64,000 nucleotides of DNA from Lachnospiraceae bacterium (GTDB lineage Bacteria; Bacillota; Clostridia; Lachnospirales; Lachnospiraceae): the NCBI GenBank assembly GCA_022796795.1, contig JAAWJI010000010.1, forward strand, positions 28,956 to 92,955, in the 5' to 3' direction. The position numbers and the translations under genes are program-made. This document shows, one piece after another, positions 36,160 to 45,570 of the stretch; the first letter of the stretch is position 1; every line of letters starts with the position of its first letter. A model generated the notes under the pieces. The model worked only from the letters and a program-made list of their open reading frames with translations, did not search any database and was not told the origin of the DNA.

Positions 36160-37521
36160 ATGGATATAGCAGGAAAACATGTGCTGGTGATCGGTTCTGG
36201 TATCAGCGGAATTGGAGCCGTGGAAATGCTGGAGAAGCTGGGGGCCTGCCCCATTCTCTATGACAGCAATGAAAAGCTGGATGCAGAGGCCGTGCGGGCA
36301 AAGTTAAGACCCGGAAGCGAAACTCCGGTGATATTCGGAAAGATTCCAGAGGAGGTACAAGCATCCTTGTCTCTGGTGGTGTTAAGCCCCGGGGTTCCGG
36401 TAGATCTTCCGGTGGTGGAGGCCGTAGAGGCTGCGGGAATCCCGGTGTGGGGAGAGGTGGAGCTGGCCTACCAGTTTGGTAAGGGCCGCATTGCGGCCAT
36501 CACAGGCACCAACGGCAAGACCACGACCACTACTCTGGTGGGAGAGATTATGAAGGCCGCATTTCCGGAGGTGTATGTGGTGGGCAATATCGGGAAAGCC
36601 TACACGGCGGCAGCCCTGGAAATGAGCGAGCAGGCCGTGACTGTGGCGGAGATCAGCAGCTTTCAGCTGGAAACCGTGGAGGAATTTCATCCTCAGGTCA
36701 GCGCTATCCTGAATATTACGCCTGATCATCTCAACCGCCATCACACCATGGAAAACTATGTGGAGGCCAAAGAGCGCATTGCCCAGAACCAGCGGAAATG
36801 CGATACCTGCGTGCTGAACTATGATGATGCCCGTACCCGGGATTTTGGAACCAGGACAAGAGCCTCAGTCATATATTTCAGCCGCTGTCATATATTGGAA
36901 AAGGGTGTTTACCTGGACGGAGACGTTTTTATTTACAGCGACGGAAACAGCAGAACTGAGATCTGCCGCATCGGGGAGCTGAAGCTTCTGGGAGCCCACA
37001 ACTACGAGAATGTTATGGCAGCCATCGGAATTGCGGCGGCCATGGGAGTTTCCATGCAGGTGATCCGTGAGACGGTGATCCGGTTTACCGCAGTGGAACA
37101 CCGTATTGAATATGTGGCGGAGAAAAACGGAGTTTTGTACTATAATGATTCCAAGGGAACCAACACGGATGCGTCCATCAAGGCCGTGGAGGCCATGACA
37201 AGGCCTACGGTGGTCATCGGCGGCGGCTACGATAAGCATGTGGAGTTTGACGACTGGATTCGGGTGTTTCCGGGCCGGGTGAAATGGATGGTGCTCATAG
37301 GCGCCACAGCACAGCAGATCGCCAGGACTGCGGAGAAATACGGTTTCACCAGTTTCTCCTTTGCCGAGACCCTGGAGGAGGCTGTGGAGGAGTGCGCCAG
37401 GAGATCAAAGCCAGGGGATGCGGTGCTTCTGTCCCCTGCCTGCGCCAGCTGGGGAATGTTTGACAATTACGAGCAGCGGGGGCGCATGTTTAAGGAATAT
37501 GTAAATCAGCTGCCGGAATAA
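36160..37521 (+). CDS. murD: UDP-N-acetylmuramoylalanine--D-glutamate ligase
   Basis: ATP-dependent addition of D-glutamate to UDP-MurNAc-L-Ala. 453 residues: N-terminal UDP domain (VLVIGSGISGIGA), ATP loop TGTNGKTTTTTL, central ITPDHLNRH and VEHRIE, and C-terminal NDSKGTNTDAS. Full length. Follows mraY by 140 bp containing the shared leader element. Confidence 0.97.
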   Translation: MDIAGKHVLVIGSGISGIGAVEMLEKLGACPILYDSNEKLDAEAVRAKLRPGSETPVIFGKIPEEVQASLSLVVLSPGVPVDLPVVEAVEAAGIPVWGEVELAYQFGKGRIAAITGTNGKTTTTTLVGEIMKAAFPEVYVVGNIGKAYTAAALEMSEQAVTVAEISSFQLETVEEFHPQVSAILNITPDHLNRHHTMENYVEAKERIAQNQRKCDTCVLNYDDARTRDFGTRTRASVIYFSRCHILEKGVYLDGDVFIYSDGNSRTEICRIGELKLLGAHNYENVMAAIGIAAAMGVSMQVIRETVIRFTAVEHRIEYVAEKNGVLYYNDSKGTNTDASIKAVEAMTRPTVVIGGGYDKHVEFDDWIRVFPGRVKWMVLIGATAQQIARTAEKYGFTSFSFAETLEEAVEECARRSKPGDAVLLSPACASWGMFDNYEQRGRMFKEYVNQLPE

Positions 37522-37613
37522 GAGGCAAAAAGACCGCCTTGTGGGGAGAGCGCTGCCATGCAGACAGGGCAGCCGTCCCACAGGAAATAGAAAAGTAAAT
37601 AGGGAGTGGTGGC

Positions 37614-38729
37614 ATGACCAGTCAAAAAACCATGGAGAAACAAAAGAGACAGGGGAATTCCTTTGACTACAGTCTTTTTGTAATCGTTCTGATCCTGGTG
37701 GTCTTTGGGCTGGTCATGCTTTATAGTACCAGCTCCTACAATGGGAGAGTTAAGTTTGCGGATCCGGCTTATTATCTGAAAAAGCAGTCCTTTGCCACAG
37801 CTCTTGGGCTTATAGCCATGATCCTGGTATCCCGTATTGACTACCGCACCTGGGAGCGGTTTACTTATCTGGCCTACGGAGCATCCCTGATTCTGTCCAC
37901 GGCCGTCCTGTTTTTCGGAGATGAATATAACGGCTCCAAGCGGTGGCTGTCCCTGGGCCCCCTTTCCTTTCAGCCTGCGGAGTTCGCCAAGCTGGCCGTG
38001 ATCCTTTTGCTGGCTCATATGGTAACCCTGCGGGTGAAAAAGCTTGGGAAGCTTCGTCAGATGTTTCCCATTATCCTGTCTGTGCTGCCCATTGTAGGCC
38101 TGGTGGGGACCAATAATCTGAGCACAGCCATTATTATTCTGGGTATTGCGGTAATCCTGATTTTTGTGGCAAGTCCCAAATACCTGCAGTTTATCAGCAT
38201 GGGCGGACTAGGGGTGGGATTTATCGCCATTTTCCTCAGCGTGGAGTCCTACCGCCTGGAACGTCTGGCGATCTGGCGGCATCCGGAGGCTTATGAGAAG
38301 GGGTATCAGACTATGCAGGGACTCTATGCCATCGGTTCCGGAGGCATGTTCGGCGTGGGCCTTGGAAACAGTATGCAAAAGCTGGGGTTTGTGCCGGAGG
38401 CCCAGAACGACATGATTTTTTCCATTATCTGTGAGGAATGGGGACTTGCAGGAGCGCTGTTCCTGCTGTTTTTATTTTTGCTTCTCATCTGGAGGCTTCT
38501 TGTCATTGCTCAGAATGTGCAGGATCTCTTCGGCAGCCTGGTGGCTGTGGGAATCATGGGCCATATTTTGATTCAGGTGATTTTAAATGTGGCTGTGGTC
38601 ACCAACACGATTCCCAACACAGGCATTACCCTGCCCTTTATTAGCTATGGGGGGACCTCGGTTTTATTTTTGCTCTCCGAGATGGGGCTGGCCTTAAGCG
38701 TATCCCGGGAGATGCGGAAGGAACCATAA
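37614..38729 (+). CDS. ftsW: Lipid II polymerase FtsW (SEDS family)
   Basis: Septal glycosyltransferase partner of FtsI, 371 residues, about ten helices. SEDS hallmarks: GSKRWLSLGPLSFQPAEFAKL, the EAYEKGYQTMQGLYAIGSGGMFGVGLG region, NDMIFSIICEEWG, and GITLPFISYGGTSVL near the end. No murG follows; the next gene is murA. Confidence 0.95.
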   Translation: MTSQKTMEKQKRQGNSFDYSLFVIVLILVVFGLVMLYSTSSYNGRVKFADPAYYLKKQSFATALGLIAMILVSRIDYRTWERFTYLAYGASLILSTAVLFFGDEYNGSKRWLSLGPLSFQPAEFAKLAVILLLAHMVTLRVKKLGKLRQMFPIILSVLPIVGLVGTNNLSTAIIILGIAVILIFVASPKYLQFISMGGLGVGFIAIFLSVESYRLERLAIWRHPEAYEKGYQTMQGLYAIGSGGMFGVGLGNSMQKLGFVPEAQNDMIFSIICEEWGLAGALFLLFLFLLLIWRLLVIAQNVQDLFGSLVAVGIMGHILIQVILNVAVVTNTIPNTGITLPFISYGGTSVLFLLSEMGLALSVSREMRKEP

Positions 38730-38778
38730 TTTCTCTTGTGAATATCATAGGATATAGGATGGCACAGGAGGAATAGAA

Positions 38779-40023
38779 TTGGAATATCTGGAAATAGAGG
38801 GCGGGAAGCCCCTGTGTGGCCAGGTGCGCATCCAGGGATCAAAAAACGCGGCTCTGCCTATTCTGTCGGCGGCAATTTTAAACCGGGGCAGAACCGTTTT
38901 GCACCATTGTCCCCGGATCCAGGATGTGAAGGAGATGTGTAAAATTTTATCGGAGCTGGGGTGCCGGATCGGCTGGGAGGGAGACAGCCTGTGGATCCAG
39001 GCGGACACCCTGGATTCTTTTGTAATCTCCAAATATCATGCGGAAAAGATGCGTTCCTCCATCACTCTGCTGGGAAGTCTTCTGGGACGCCTGGGGCAGG
39101 CCTGTATTCCCTATCCCGGGGGATGCGTTATTGGAGAACGGCCCATTGACCTCCATCTGAAGGGACTGGAGAAAATGGGGGTTCAAGTGAAACGGACAGA
39201 GGAACAGGTGGAAGCCCAGAGCACTGGGATTCAGGGAGCCCGGATTTTTCTAAGCTTTCCAAGTGTGGGAGCCACGGAGAATCTGCTGCTGGCCGCAGTG
39301 CTGGCCCAGGGAACCACCTGGATTGAAGGAGCCGCCCGGGAGCCGGAGATTTTAGAGCTGTGCAGATTTTTAGAGGCCATGGGAGCCTGTATTGAAGGGG
39401 CGGGAGAGAGCTGTATCCGGGTTATGGGAGTAAAGGAGCTTCACGATGCAGAGTATACCATTGCTTCCGACCGGATCGTGGCAGGAACCTATCTCATGGC
39501 GGCCGCGGCCTGCGGAGGGGAGGCGGCTCTTCTCCAGGCGCCCCTTTCCCATATGCAGGAGATTCTTCCGGTTTTACGCGGCATGGGAGCAAGCTTTACC
39601 ATAGAGCCGGATATGCTGGTGATACGGGCCCCAGAGCGCTGCCGCAGGGTGGAAAATCTTCATACAGCCCCGTATCCGGGCTTTGCCACAGATATGCAGT
39701 CCCCGCTTTTAGCGGCTCTATGCCGGGCAGAGGGAACCAGCCGTCTCACGGAGAATGTCTTTGAGGCCCGATTTAAGATTGTGGAGGAACTGCAGGCCAT
39801 GGGAGCTCAGATTCACGTGGAGAATAACACAGCGGTGGTCCAGGGAGTTTCGCAGCTGCAAGGCTGCAATGTGGAGGCAAAGGAGCTTAGGGGGGGAGCG
39901 GCCCTCTGCATTGCAGCGGCTTCAGCCCGAGGAACCAGCCGGATTTACGGGTGCCAGTATATTTTCCGTGGATACGAAGATATTATTGGGGATTTAAAAA
40001 GTTTGGGAATTGTGATACAATAA
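38779..40023 (+). CDS. murA: UDP-N-acetylglucosamine 1-carboxyvinyltransferase
   Basis: First committed step of peptidoglycan synthesis, transfer of enolpyruvate from PEP to UDP-GlcNAc; target of fosfomycin. 414 residues. TTG 38779 is the start, with AGGAGG 7 nt upstream. Active-site Cys is in GGCVIGERPIDLHLKG; other marks are GSKNAALPIL and DMQSPLLAAL. The catalytic Cys is kept, so fosfomycin resistance through Cys-to-Asp change is not expected. Confidence 0.95.
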   Translation: MEYLEIEGGKPLCGQVRIQGSKNAALPILSAAILNRGRTVLHHCPRIQDVKEMCKILSELGCRIGWEGDSLWIQADTLDSFVISKYHAEKMRSSITLLGSLLGRLGQACIPYPGGCVIGERPIDLHLKGLEKMGVQVKRTEEQVEAQSTGIQGARIFLSFPSVGATENLLLAAVLAQGTTWIEGAAREPEILELCRFLEAMGACIEGAGESCIRVMGVKELHDAEYTIASDRIVAGTYLMAAAACGGEAALLQAPLSHMQEILPVLRGMGASFTIEPDMLVIRAPERCRRVENLHTAPYPGFATDMQSPLLAALCRAEGTSRLTENVFEARFKIVEELQAMGAQIHVENNTAVVQGVSQLQGCNVEAKELRGGAALCIAAASARGTSRIYGCQYIFRGYEDIIGDLKSLGIVIQ

Positions 40024-40037
40024 AAAAACGGAAGGTT

Positions 40038-40811
40038 ATGAATGACAGAAGGAAAGACAGGATGCGTTATAGAAGTCATAAGAGGATGCTGCGAAAAAGA
40101 GGTAAATGGATAGCAGGGGCAGCTGTGCTGCTTCTGCTTCTTTTGCTGTGTCTGGCTGTGGTGGGGATATTTCGGATCCGCACTGTGGAAGTGGCGGGGA
40201 ACAACTATTATACCGAGAAAGAAATTAAAGATATGGTAATTTCTGACAGGTATTCCGCCAATTCCCTGTATCTCTACTTGAAATATCGTTATTTTCAAAC
40301 AGAAGAAATCCCATTTGTAGATAAAATAGAGGTAAGTCTTTTATCTGCGGGAAAGGTGCGCATCCGGGTCTATGAGAAAAGTCTCATTGGCTATGCGTCT
40401 TATATGGGGACAAACCTGTATTTTGACAAAGACGGGATTGTGGTGGAGAGCTCCTCGGATATCCGGGAGGATGTGCCGGAGATCACCGGATTGCAGTTTC
40501 ATTCTCAATCCCTGTACCAGAGGCTGGGAGTGAAGGATGACTCGGTGTTCTCCAGCATTTTAAACGTTACCCAGCTTTTGCAGAAGAATGAGCTCTACCC
40601 GGATCAAATTGAGTTTAAAAAGAATCTGGATCTGTTGCTGCATTTTGAGGACGTGAAGGTGGCTCTGGGAAAGGGAGAGCAGCTGGAGGAAAAGATTGGA
40701 AGACTCCGGCAGTTTTTGCCAGAGCTGGAGGGCCAGTCAGGAACTCTGCATATGGAAAATTACTCTGAGGACTCCAGCATGGTAAGCTTTAAGCGGGACG
40801 GGGCTTCATGA
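40038..40811 (+). CDS. ftsQ: Cell division protein FtsQ/DivIB
   Basis: Bitopic division protein, about 257 residues: basic cytoplasmic start, one membrane helix (about 23-45), then a POTRA domain beginning IRTVEVAGNNYYTEKEI, and a beta domain. Recruits late division proteins with FtsL. Start 40038 or 40062; the earlier frame extends into murA and lacks a ribosome site. Starts 14 bp after murA. Confidence 0.87.
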   Translation: MNDRRKDRMRYRSHKRMLRKRGKWIAGAAVLLLLLLLCLAVVGIFRIRTVEVAGNNYYTEKEIKDMVISDRYSANSLYLYLKYRYFQTEEIPFVDKIEVSLLSAGKVRIRVYEKSLIGYASYMGTNLYFDKDGIVVESSSDIREDVPEITGLQFHSQSLYQRLGVKDDSVFSSILNVTQLLQKNELYPDQIEFKKNLDLLLHFEDVKVALGKGEQLEEKIGRLRQFLPELEGQSGTLHMENYSEDSSMVSFKRDGAS

Positions 40812-40832
40812 AGGCTGATTGTGTCTTGATTT

Positions 40833-40860
40833 GTGACAGAGATGTAACAGGCATGTGACA
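40833..40860 (+). repeat. Three direct GTGACA repeats upstream of ftsZ
   Basis: GTGACA 40833-40838, GTAACA 40844-40849, GTGACA 40855-40860, exactly 11 bp apart, ending 27 bp upstream of the ftsZ -35 box. Looks like a protein-binding array on one DNA face. Confidence 0.5.
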
Positions 40861-40887
40861 AAAAATTGAAAAAACTAAAAAAATAGG

Positions 40888-40916
40888 TTGATTAATTACC
40901 AAAAAAAAGATATGAT
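40888..40916 (+). promoter_or_regulatory. Promoter of ftsZ
   Basis: TTGATT 40888-40893, 17-bp spacer rich in A, TATGAT 40911-40916, about 85 bp upstream of the ftsZ start. Confidence 0.65.
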
Positions 40917-41001
40917 AATGAATATGAGTGTTTAGGATAAAGTAGCCGGGAATGGCGGCTGTCAATAGATTGGAGCAAAGATATAGAAGGAGGGCACTGC
41001 T

Positions 41002-42153
41002 TTGTTAGAAATTATGTCAAATGAACCGGAATCTGCGGCAAAAATCATTGTGATTGGAGTTGGCGGAGCCGGGAATAATGCAGTGAATAGAATGGTGGCT
41101 GAGCAGATCGGCGGGGTGGAATTTATCGGCATTAATACGGATAAACAGGCGCTGACTCATTGTAAAGCGCCCAGTACCATTCAGATCGGTGAGAAGTTGA
41201 CCAAGGGACTGGGAGCTGGGGCAAAGCCGGAAATCGGGGAAAAGGCGGCGGAGGAGAGCAGCGAGGAGATCGGACAGGCTATACAGGGAGCGGACATGGT
41301 GTTTGTGACCTGCGGCATGGGCGGCGGTACGGGTACGGGAGCCGCGCCTATTGTGGCTAAGCTTGCAAAGGATATGGGGATTCTTACCGTAGGCGTGGTG
41401 ACAAAACCCTTTACGTTTGAAGGAAAGGTGCGTATGAATAATGCCCTGGGCGGCATTGACAAGCTGAGAGAGTGTGTGGACACTCTGATTGTGATTCCCA
41501 ACGATAAGCTTTTGGAGATGGTGGACCGCAGGACGACCATTCCCGATTCCCTGAAGAAGGCGGATGAGGTATTGCAGCAGGCCGTACAGGGAATCACGGA
41601 TCTGATTAATCTGCCGGCCCTGATCAATCTGGACTTTGCAGATGTACAGACGGTTATGATAGACAAGGGCATCGCCCATATCGGAATCGGAAGCGGAAAG
41701 GGTGACGAGAAAGCCACGGAGGCTGTGAAACAGGCGGTGGAAAGCCCCCTTTTGGAGACCACCATTGTGGGCGCCTCCCATATTATTATCAATATTTCCG
41801 GTGATATCTCCCTCATGGATGCCAACGACGCTGTCAGCTATGTACAGGAGAAGGCCGGAGCGGAAGCCAATATTATCTTTGGTGCTATGTATGACAATAC
41901 ATACACCGATGAAGCTACAATCACAGTCATTGCCACTGGGCTCAGGGAGGGAGACGACAACAAGGTATTGCCCAAGATGCCTTACACCAAGGCGGCCAGC
42001 GGGCCGGTAAAACCCTCGGTAGATTCCATTATCGGAACGCAGGAAGTGCCTAAGGTCAGACCGCTGCCGGGGCTCAATATTCCCAAACGGCCGGAAAGCC
42101 ATGTGAAGGAGACGGAGATTAAGATTCCGGAATTTTTACAGAAGAATAAATAA
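41002..42153 (+). CDS. ftsZ: Cell division protein FtsZ
   Basis: Tubulin-like GTPase forming the division ring. 383 residues. GTP site [14 protein letters not shown]-terminal [16 protein letters not shown]7 loop [11 protein letters not shown], and the C-terminal interaction peptide ending [14 protein letters not shown] 41002 has GGAGGG 7 nt upstream; ATG 41014 is too far away. ftsA is not adjacent. Two hairpins follow. Confidence 0.98.
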   Translation: MLEIMSNEPESAAKIIVIGVGGAGNNAVNRMVAEQIGGVEFIGINTDKQALTHCKAPSTIQIGEKLTKGLGAGAKPEIGEKAAEESSEEIGQAIQGADMVFVTCGMGGGTGTGAAPIVAKLAKDMGILTVGVVTKPFTFEGKVRMNNALGGIDKLRECVDTLIVIPNDKLLEMVDRRTTIPDSLKKADEVLQQAVQGITDLINLPALINLDFADVQTVMIDKGIAHIGIGSGKGDEKATEAVKQAVESPLLETTIVGASHIIINISGDISLMDANDAVSYVQEKAGAEANIIFGAMYDNTYTDEATITVIATGLREGDDNKVLPKMPYTKAASGPVKPSVDSIIGTQEVPKVRPLPGLNIPKRPESHVKETEIKIPEFLQKNK

Positions 42154-42170
42154 CAGATAACAGAAAAGGG

Positions 42171-42199
42171 ACTGCACAGAAATGTGTGGTTCTTTTTTT
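42171..42199 (+). terminator. Terminator after ftsZ
   Basis: ACTGCACA (42171-42178), loop GAAA, TGTGTGGT (42183-42190) with two wobble pairs, then TCTTTTTTT. Confidence 0.8.
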
Positions 42200-42227
42200 C
42201 ATAAGAATAAAATCTTACGATTTCTTT

Positions 42228-42275
42228 GCCCCAGTTTTTGTCGAATATTGGAAACAAAAACCTGGGGCTTTCTTT
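42228..42275 (+). terminator. Second hairpin after ftsZ, overlapping a Spo0A-box-like site
   Basis: GCCCCAG (42228-42234) / CTGGGGC (42262-42268), continued by TTTTTGT / ACAAAAA with a 1-nt bulge, then TTTCTTT. The sequence TTGTCGAA (42238-42245) lies in its left arm and loop. Confidence 0.65.
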
Positions 42276-42314
42276 GGTTCTTTGACATTTTTCGTGTAAC
42301 CACTCCTCTATAAT
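42238..42314 (+). promoter_or_regulatory. Probable Spo0A-controlled promoter of spoIIGA-sigE
   Basis: TTGACA 42282-42287 and TATAAT 42309-42314 are both consensus but 21 bp apart, too far for ordinary sigma-A use. The B. subtilis spoIIG promoter has the same oddity (22 bp) and needs Spo0A~P. A 0A-box match TTGTCGAA is at 42238-42245, about 75-82 bp before the predicted start of transcription. Confidence 0.6.
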
Positions 42315-42336
42315 GAGACCAGAAAGAAGGTGGCCT

Positions 42337-43125
42337 GTGTACTATGAACTATACATAGACGTACTGTTTCTGGAAAACCTGATCCTGGATTATCTATTGC
42401 TCTGCCTGGTGCGCCGGATTCTGGGCTGTTTCACCACAAAGCGCCGGATCTGGCTGGCCGCCTTTCTGGGAAGTGCAAGCTTTTGCGTCCTGTGCTGGTT
42501 TTCTCTTTTGGGAACCGCGCCGGGGATGCTGATTTCCCATCTGGGGCTTAGTGTGCTTATGGTAAAGCTGGCATACAGGATCCGGGGATACCGGCTGCTT
42601 TTGCAGGCTGTGGCAATGTTGTATCTGTGCAGTCTGCTCCTGGGGGGAATTGTGATCTGGATGCAGGAGCAGTTGGGGGATCATTCAGCGCCTTTCTGGG
42701 TACTGGCAGCCCTGGGGCTTGTACTTTTGAATCTGGGAATGCGTATGCTATTTACATTCCGCAGAAAGCGGGCTGTTCTGTGCCAGGCGGTCCTGCTATA
42801 CAGGGGAAGCTGCCGGAAGCTTACCGGTCTTTGGGATACGGGAAACAGACTTTATGATCCGCTGCATCAAAAACCGGTCAGTGTGGTGGAAAAAAGGATG
42901 CTGGAACCAGAGATTGACCAGGAGGAGCTGCTATTTCCCATACCTTTTCACAGCGTGGGAAAGGCAGACGGCATGCTGCAGGCAGTGATGGCGGATTATC
43001 TCACCATTGAGATGGAGGGCAAGACATATCTGATTGAGCGTCCCGTCCTGGGGCTTACGGAGGAGCCCCTTTCCGGGGACGGATCCTACAACCTGATCCT
43101 GAATCCGGATTTAACAGACAGATAG
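42337..43125 (+). CDS. spoIIGA: Sigma-E processing peptidase SpoIIGA
   Basis: Membrane aspartic protease that cleaves pro-sigma-E in the mother cell after a signal from the forespore. About 262 residues: five N-terminal helices and a C-terminal protease domain with the catalytic GLWDTGN. I chose GTG 42337 ([14 protein letters not shown]), because the upstream ATG 42313 overlaps the -10 box and has no ribosome site. The sigE gene follows 13 bp later, the usual pairing. Confidence 0.92.
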   Translation: MYYELYIDVLFLENLILDYLLLCLVRRILGCFTTKRRIWLAAFLGSASFCVLCWFSLLGTAPGMLISHLGLSVLMVKLAYRIRGYRLLLQAVAMLYLCSLLLGGIVIWMQEQLGDHSAPFWVLAALGLVLLNLGMRMLFTFRRKRAVLCQAVLLYRGSCRKLTGLWDTGNRLYDPLHQKPVSVVEKRMLEPEIDQEELLFPIPFHSVGKADGMLQAVMADYLTIEMEGKTYLIERPVLGLTEEPLSGDGSYNLILNPDLTDR

Positions 43126-43138
43126 AGGAGGAAAACAA

Positions 43139-43879
43139 ATGGTAATCAAAGTGGCTGTACCAGACCAGATCCAGTTAAAGGTGGTCTCCGGCTTTTCCAA
43201 TTTTTTGTTTGGAAGGCAGAATGATATTCATTATATAGGAGGCGCTGAGGTGCTGCCGGCTCCCCTGGAGCCTGAGGCGGAGGCCACGGCTATCCGGTGT
43301 CTGGGAACCGAGGAAAACAATTCTGCCAGAACCTTGCTGATTGAACATAATCTGCGGCTGGTGGTGTACATAGCAAAAAAATTTGACAATACAGGGGTGG
43401 GGGTGGAGGACCTGATTTCCATTGGCACCATCGGACTTATTAAGGCCATCAACACCTTCAACAGCGGCAAAAACATTAAGCTTGCCACCTATGCCTCCCG
43501 CTGTATTGAAAATGAGATTCTCATGTATTTGCGCCGGAACAACAAGACCAAGCTGGAGGTTTCCATCGACGAGCCTCTGAATGTGGACTGGGATGGAAAT
43601 GAGCTGCTGCTCTCGGACATTCTGGGCACGGATGAGGATGTAATTTACAAGGATATTGAGAATGAGATGGAGCGTAAGCTTCTGAATAAAGCCATCCTAA
43701 AGCTGTCGGAGCGGGAGCGGACCATTGTGGAGCTTCGGTTCGGACTGAAGCATCCTCTGGGCATGGAGATGACCCAGAAGGAGGTGGCGGATCTTCTGGG
43801 TATCTCCCAGTCATACATATCACGGCTGGAGAAAAAGATTATCAAGCGGTTGAAGAAAGAGATTTTGAAGTATGAGTAG
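43139..43879 (+). CDS. sigE: RNA polymerase sporulation sigma factor SigE
   Basis: Early mother-cell sigma factor, 246 residues, made as a precursor. The N-terminal pro-region (about 1-29, amphipathic) precedes [10 protein letters not shown], the area cut by SpoIIGA. Region 2 reads [30 protein letters not shown]; region 4 has the [29 protein letters not shown]. Very close to B. subtilis SigE. GAGGAGG ribosome site. Confidence 0.98.
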   Translation: MVIKVAVPDQIQLKVVSGFSNFLFGRQNDIHYIGGAEVLPAPLEPEAEATAIRCLGTEENNSARTLLIEHNLRLVVYIAKKFDNTGVGVEDLISIGTIGLIKAINTFNSGKNIKLATYASRCIENEILMYLRRNNKTKLEVSIDEPLNVDWDGNELLLSDILGTDEDVIYKDIENEMERKLLNKAILKLSERERTIVELRFGLKHPLGMEMTQKEVADLLGISQSYISRLEKKIIKRLKKEILKYE

Positions 43880-43889
43880 GGAATATTCT

Positions 43890-43917
43890 TTGTATTTTTC
43901 GGACACTATGTTATAAT
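43890..43917 (+). promoter_or_regulatory. Promoter of the acetyltransferase gene
   Basis: TTGTAT 43890-43895, 16-bp spacer, TATAAT 43912-43917, starting 11 bp after the sigE stop. Confidence 0.55.
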
Positions 43918-43952
43918 TTGGATAAAAACAGATAAATGGAGAGTACGTACAG

Positions 43953-44750
43953 ATGATGATTAGACGCGAGGATAAAACCCAGGTGGCAGAGCTTTTTGCG
44001 GGATGGCAGGAGACGCCCATCTGGTCCTGCCTCCAGGGGATTATGGGGGACATTTACACCAGAGACGGGGACAATCCACGGGCAGCCATGGCGGTGGTAG
44101 GAGATTTCTGTTTCCTGGCCGGGGAGCCGGACAGGGAGTTGACCTCCTTCCATCCTTCGGGCAGGAAAGGCTTTGTGATGCTGATTCCTCAGCATGAGGG
44201 ATGGGAGCCTTTGATCCGGGATATTTTCGGGGAGCGGGCAAAGCAAATTACCCGGTATGCCACCAGAAAGGAGCAGGAGTGCTTTGACCGGGAAAAGCTT
44301 AAGCGCATGGCAGAGGCTCTGCCGGCGGAATACGCCTTGGAAAGGCTGGATGCCGCTATGTATCACCAGTGCAGACAGGAGGCCTGGAGCCGGGATCTGG
44401 TGTCCCAGTTTCCCGATGCCGAAAGCTATGAAAGGCTGGGGCTTGGGGTGGTGATTCTTCATGAGGGGCAGCTTGTTTCCGGGGCTTCTTCCTACACCCG
44501 CTACAGAGAGGGAATAGAGATTGAGATTGACACGAGAACAGACTTCAGGCGTAGGGGATTGGCCCAGATTTGTGGCGCAAGGTTGATCCTGGACTGCCTG
44601 GAGAGAGGGCTCTATCCCAGCTGGGATGCCCACAATGCAGGCTCCGCGGCTTTGGCCCAGAAGCTTGGATATCACTTGTCTCATATGTATCCGGCCTATG
44701 AGCTGGAGGACTGGGCAGGGGATCAGAGCTCAAAGATAGTACGCTCGTAG
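43953..44750 (+). CDS. GNAT family N-acetyltransferase
   Basis: 265 residues. The C-terminal third carries the acetyl-CoA fold: GVVILHEGQLVSGASSYTRY, then IEIEIDTRTDFRRRGLAQICGARLILDCL, with RRRGLA as the CoA pyrophosphate loop, and WDAHNAGSAALAQKLGY. The N-terminal part matches the GNAT_acetyltran group of Firmicutes. Substrate unknown. Its 3' end overlaps the convergent metallophosphoesterase gene by 28 bp. Confidence 0.82.
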   Translation: MMIRREDKTQVAELFAGWQETPIWSCLQGIMGDIYTRDGDNPRAAMAVVGDFCFLAGEPDRELTSFHPSGRKGFVMLIPQHEGWEPLIRDIFGERAKQITRYATRKEQECFDREKLKRMAEALPAEYALERLDAAMYHQCRQEAWSRDLVSQFPDAESYERLGLGVVILHEGQLVSGASSYTRYREGIEIEIDTRTDFRRRGLAQICGARLILDCLERGLYPSWDAHNAGSAALAQKLGYHLSHMYPAYELEDWAGDQSSKIVRS

Positions 44751-45313
44751 GCGTTGATGATGGTGGTGGCCCGGTAGGATTCCCGGCGCTTGACCTGGTA
44801 GCCGTAGGTCAGGTGTACATGGCCGTGAACCATGTAGCCGGGAGAATATTGGTCCAGGAGCTTGACAAAGCCCTTGAAGCCCTGGTGAGGCAGGTCGGGC
44901 TGATCCGTGATCTGGTAGGCCGGGGCATGGGTCATGAGAATGTCAAACCCCCGGTGCCGTCGAAGCTGGGGAAGCAGCTTGAGAATCCTAAGATTCATCT
45001 CCGACTGGGAATACTGATGAGGGCCTGGCTTATAGCGCATGGAGCCGCCTAGACCCAGAATCCGAACCCCCTTATAGGTAAAGATCTTGTTTTCAATGCA
45101 GATACAGCCATCCGGCGGAGTATGGCTGTAACGGTCGTCGTGGTTGCCGTGGACGTACAGCACCGGGCCGTGAGCAAAGGTGGCAAGGAAGGACAGATAC
45201 AGGGGGTTCAGATCCCCGCAGGACAGGATCAGGTCAATGCCCTCCAGCTTATGGGGTTCAAAGTGATCCCACAGGTAGGGGGATTCCTGGTCGGCAATGG
45301 CTAATATTTTCAT
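44723..45313 (-). CDS. Metallophosphoesterase
   Basis: Calcineurin-like phosphoesterase, 196 residues. Metal-binding motifs: CGDLNP, YVHGNHDDRY, LMTHAPAY and VHGHVHLTYG; the first motif (usually DxH) is ADQES, a departure that may leave one metal ligand missing. Start at 45313 has GAGGAG 9 nt upstream. One of only two well-supported minus-strand genes here. Substrate unknown. Confidence 0.82.
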   Translation of the reverse strand: MKILAIADQESPYLWDHFEPHKLEGIDLILSCGDLNPLYLSFLATFAHGPVLYVHGNHDDRYSHTPPDGCICIENKIFTYKGVRILGLGGSMRYKPGPHQYSQSEMNLRILKLLPQLRRHRGFDILMTHAPAYQITDQPDLPHQGFKGFVKLLDQYSPGYMVHGHVHLTYGYQVKRRESYRATTIINAYERTIFEL

Positions 45314-45570
45314 AGGTAAGGTCTCCTCTGTTGCATGGAGCCGGACAAGGTACGGTTTCCATGCTATCGTTTTTATTATAAACAAAAATGAGCCGGGTTA
45401 CAAGCGGGCGGGGACATTTTTCGCAACAAATGGCAGGAGCAAAGGTTCCTTTCACAAAAAAGCCCGGTTGTCAAGGACTAAAACTTTCTAAAATTTTTGC
45501 AATCACCGCATATTCAGGAATTCTTCTGAGAATCATGGTAATGAGAAATGACATCAGGAGGATTCGGATT

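Noticed and set aside
42313..42336. Upstream ATG start for spoIIGA
   Set aside because: It overlaps the -10 box and lacks a ribosome site; GTG 42337 is preferred.
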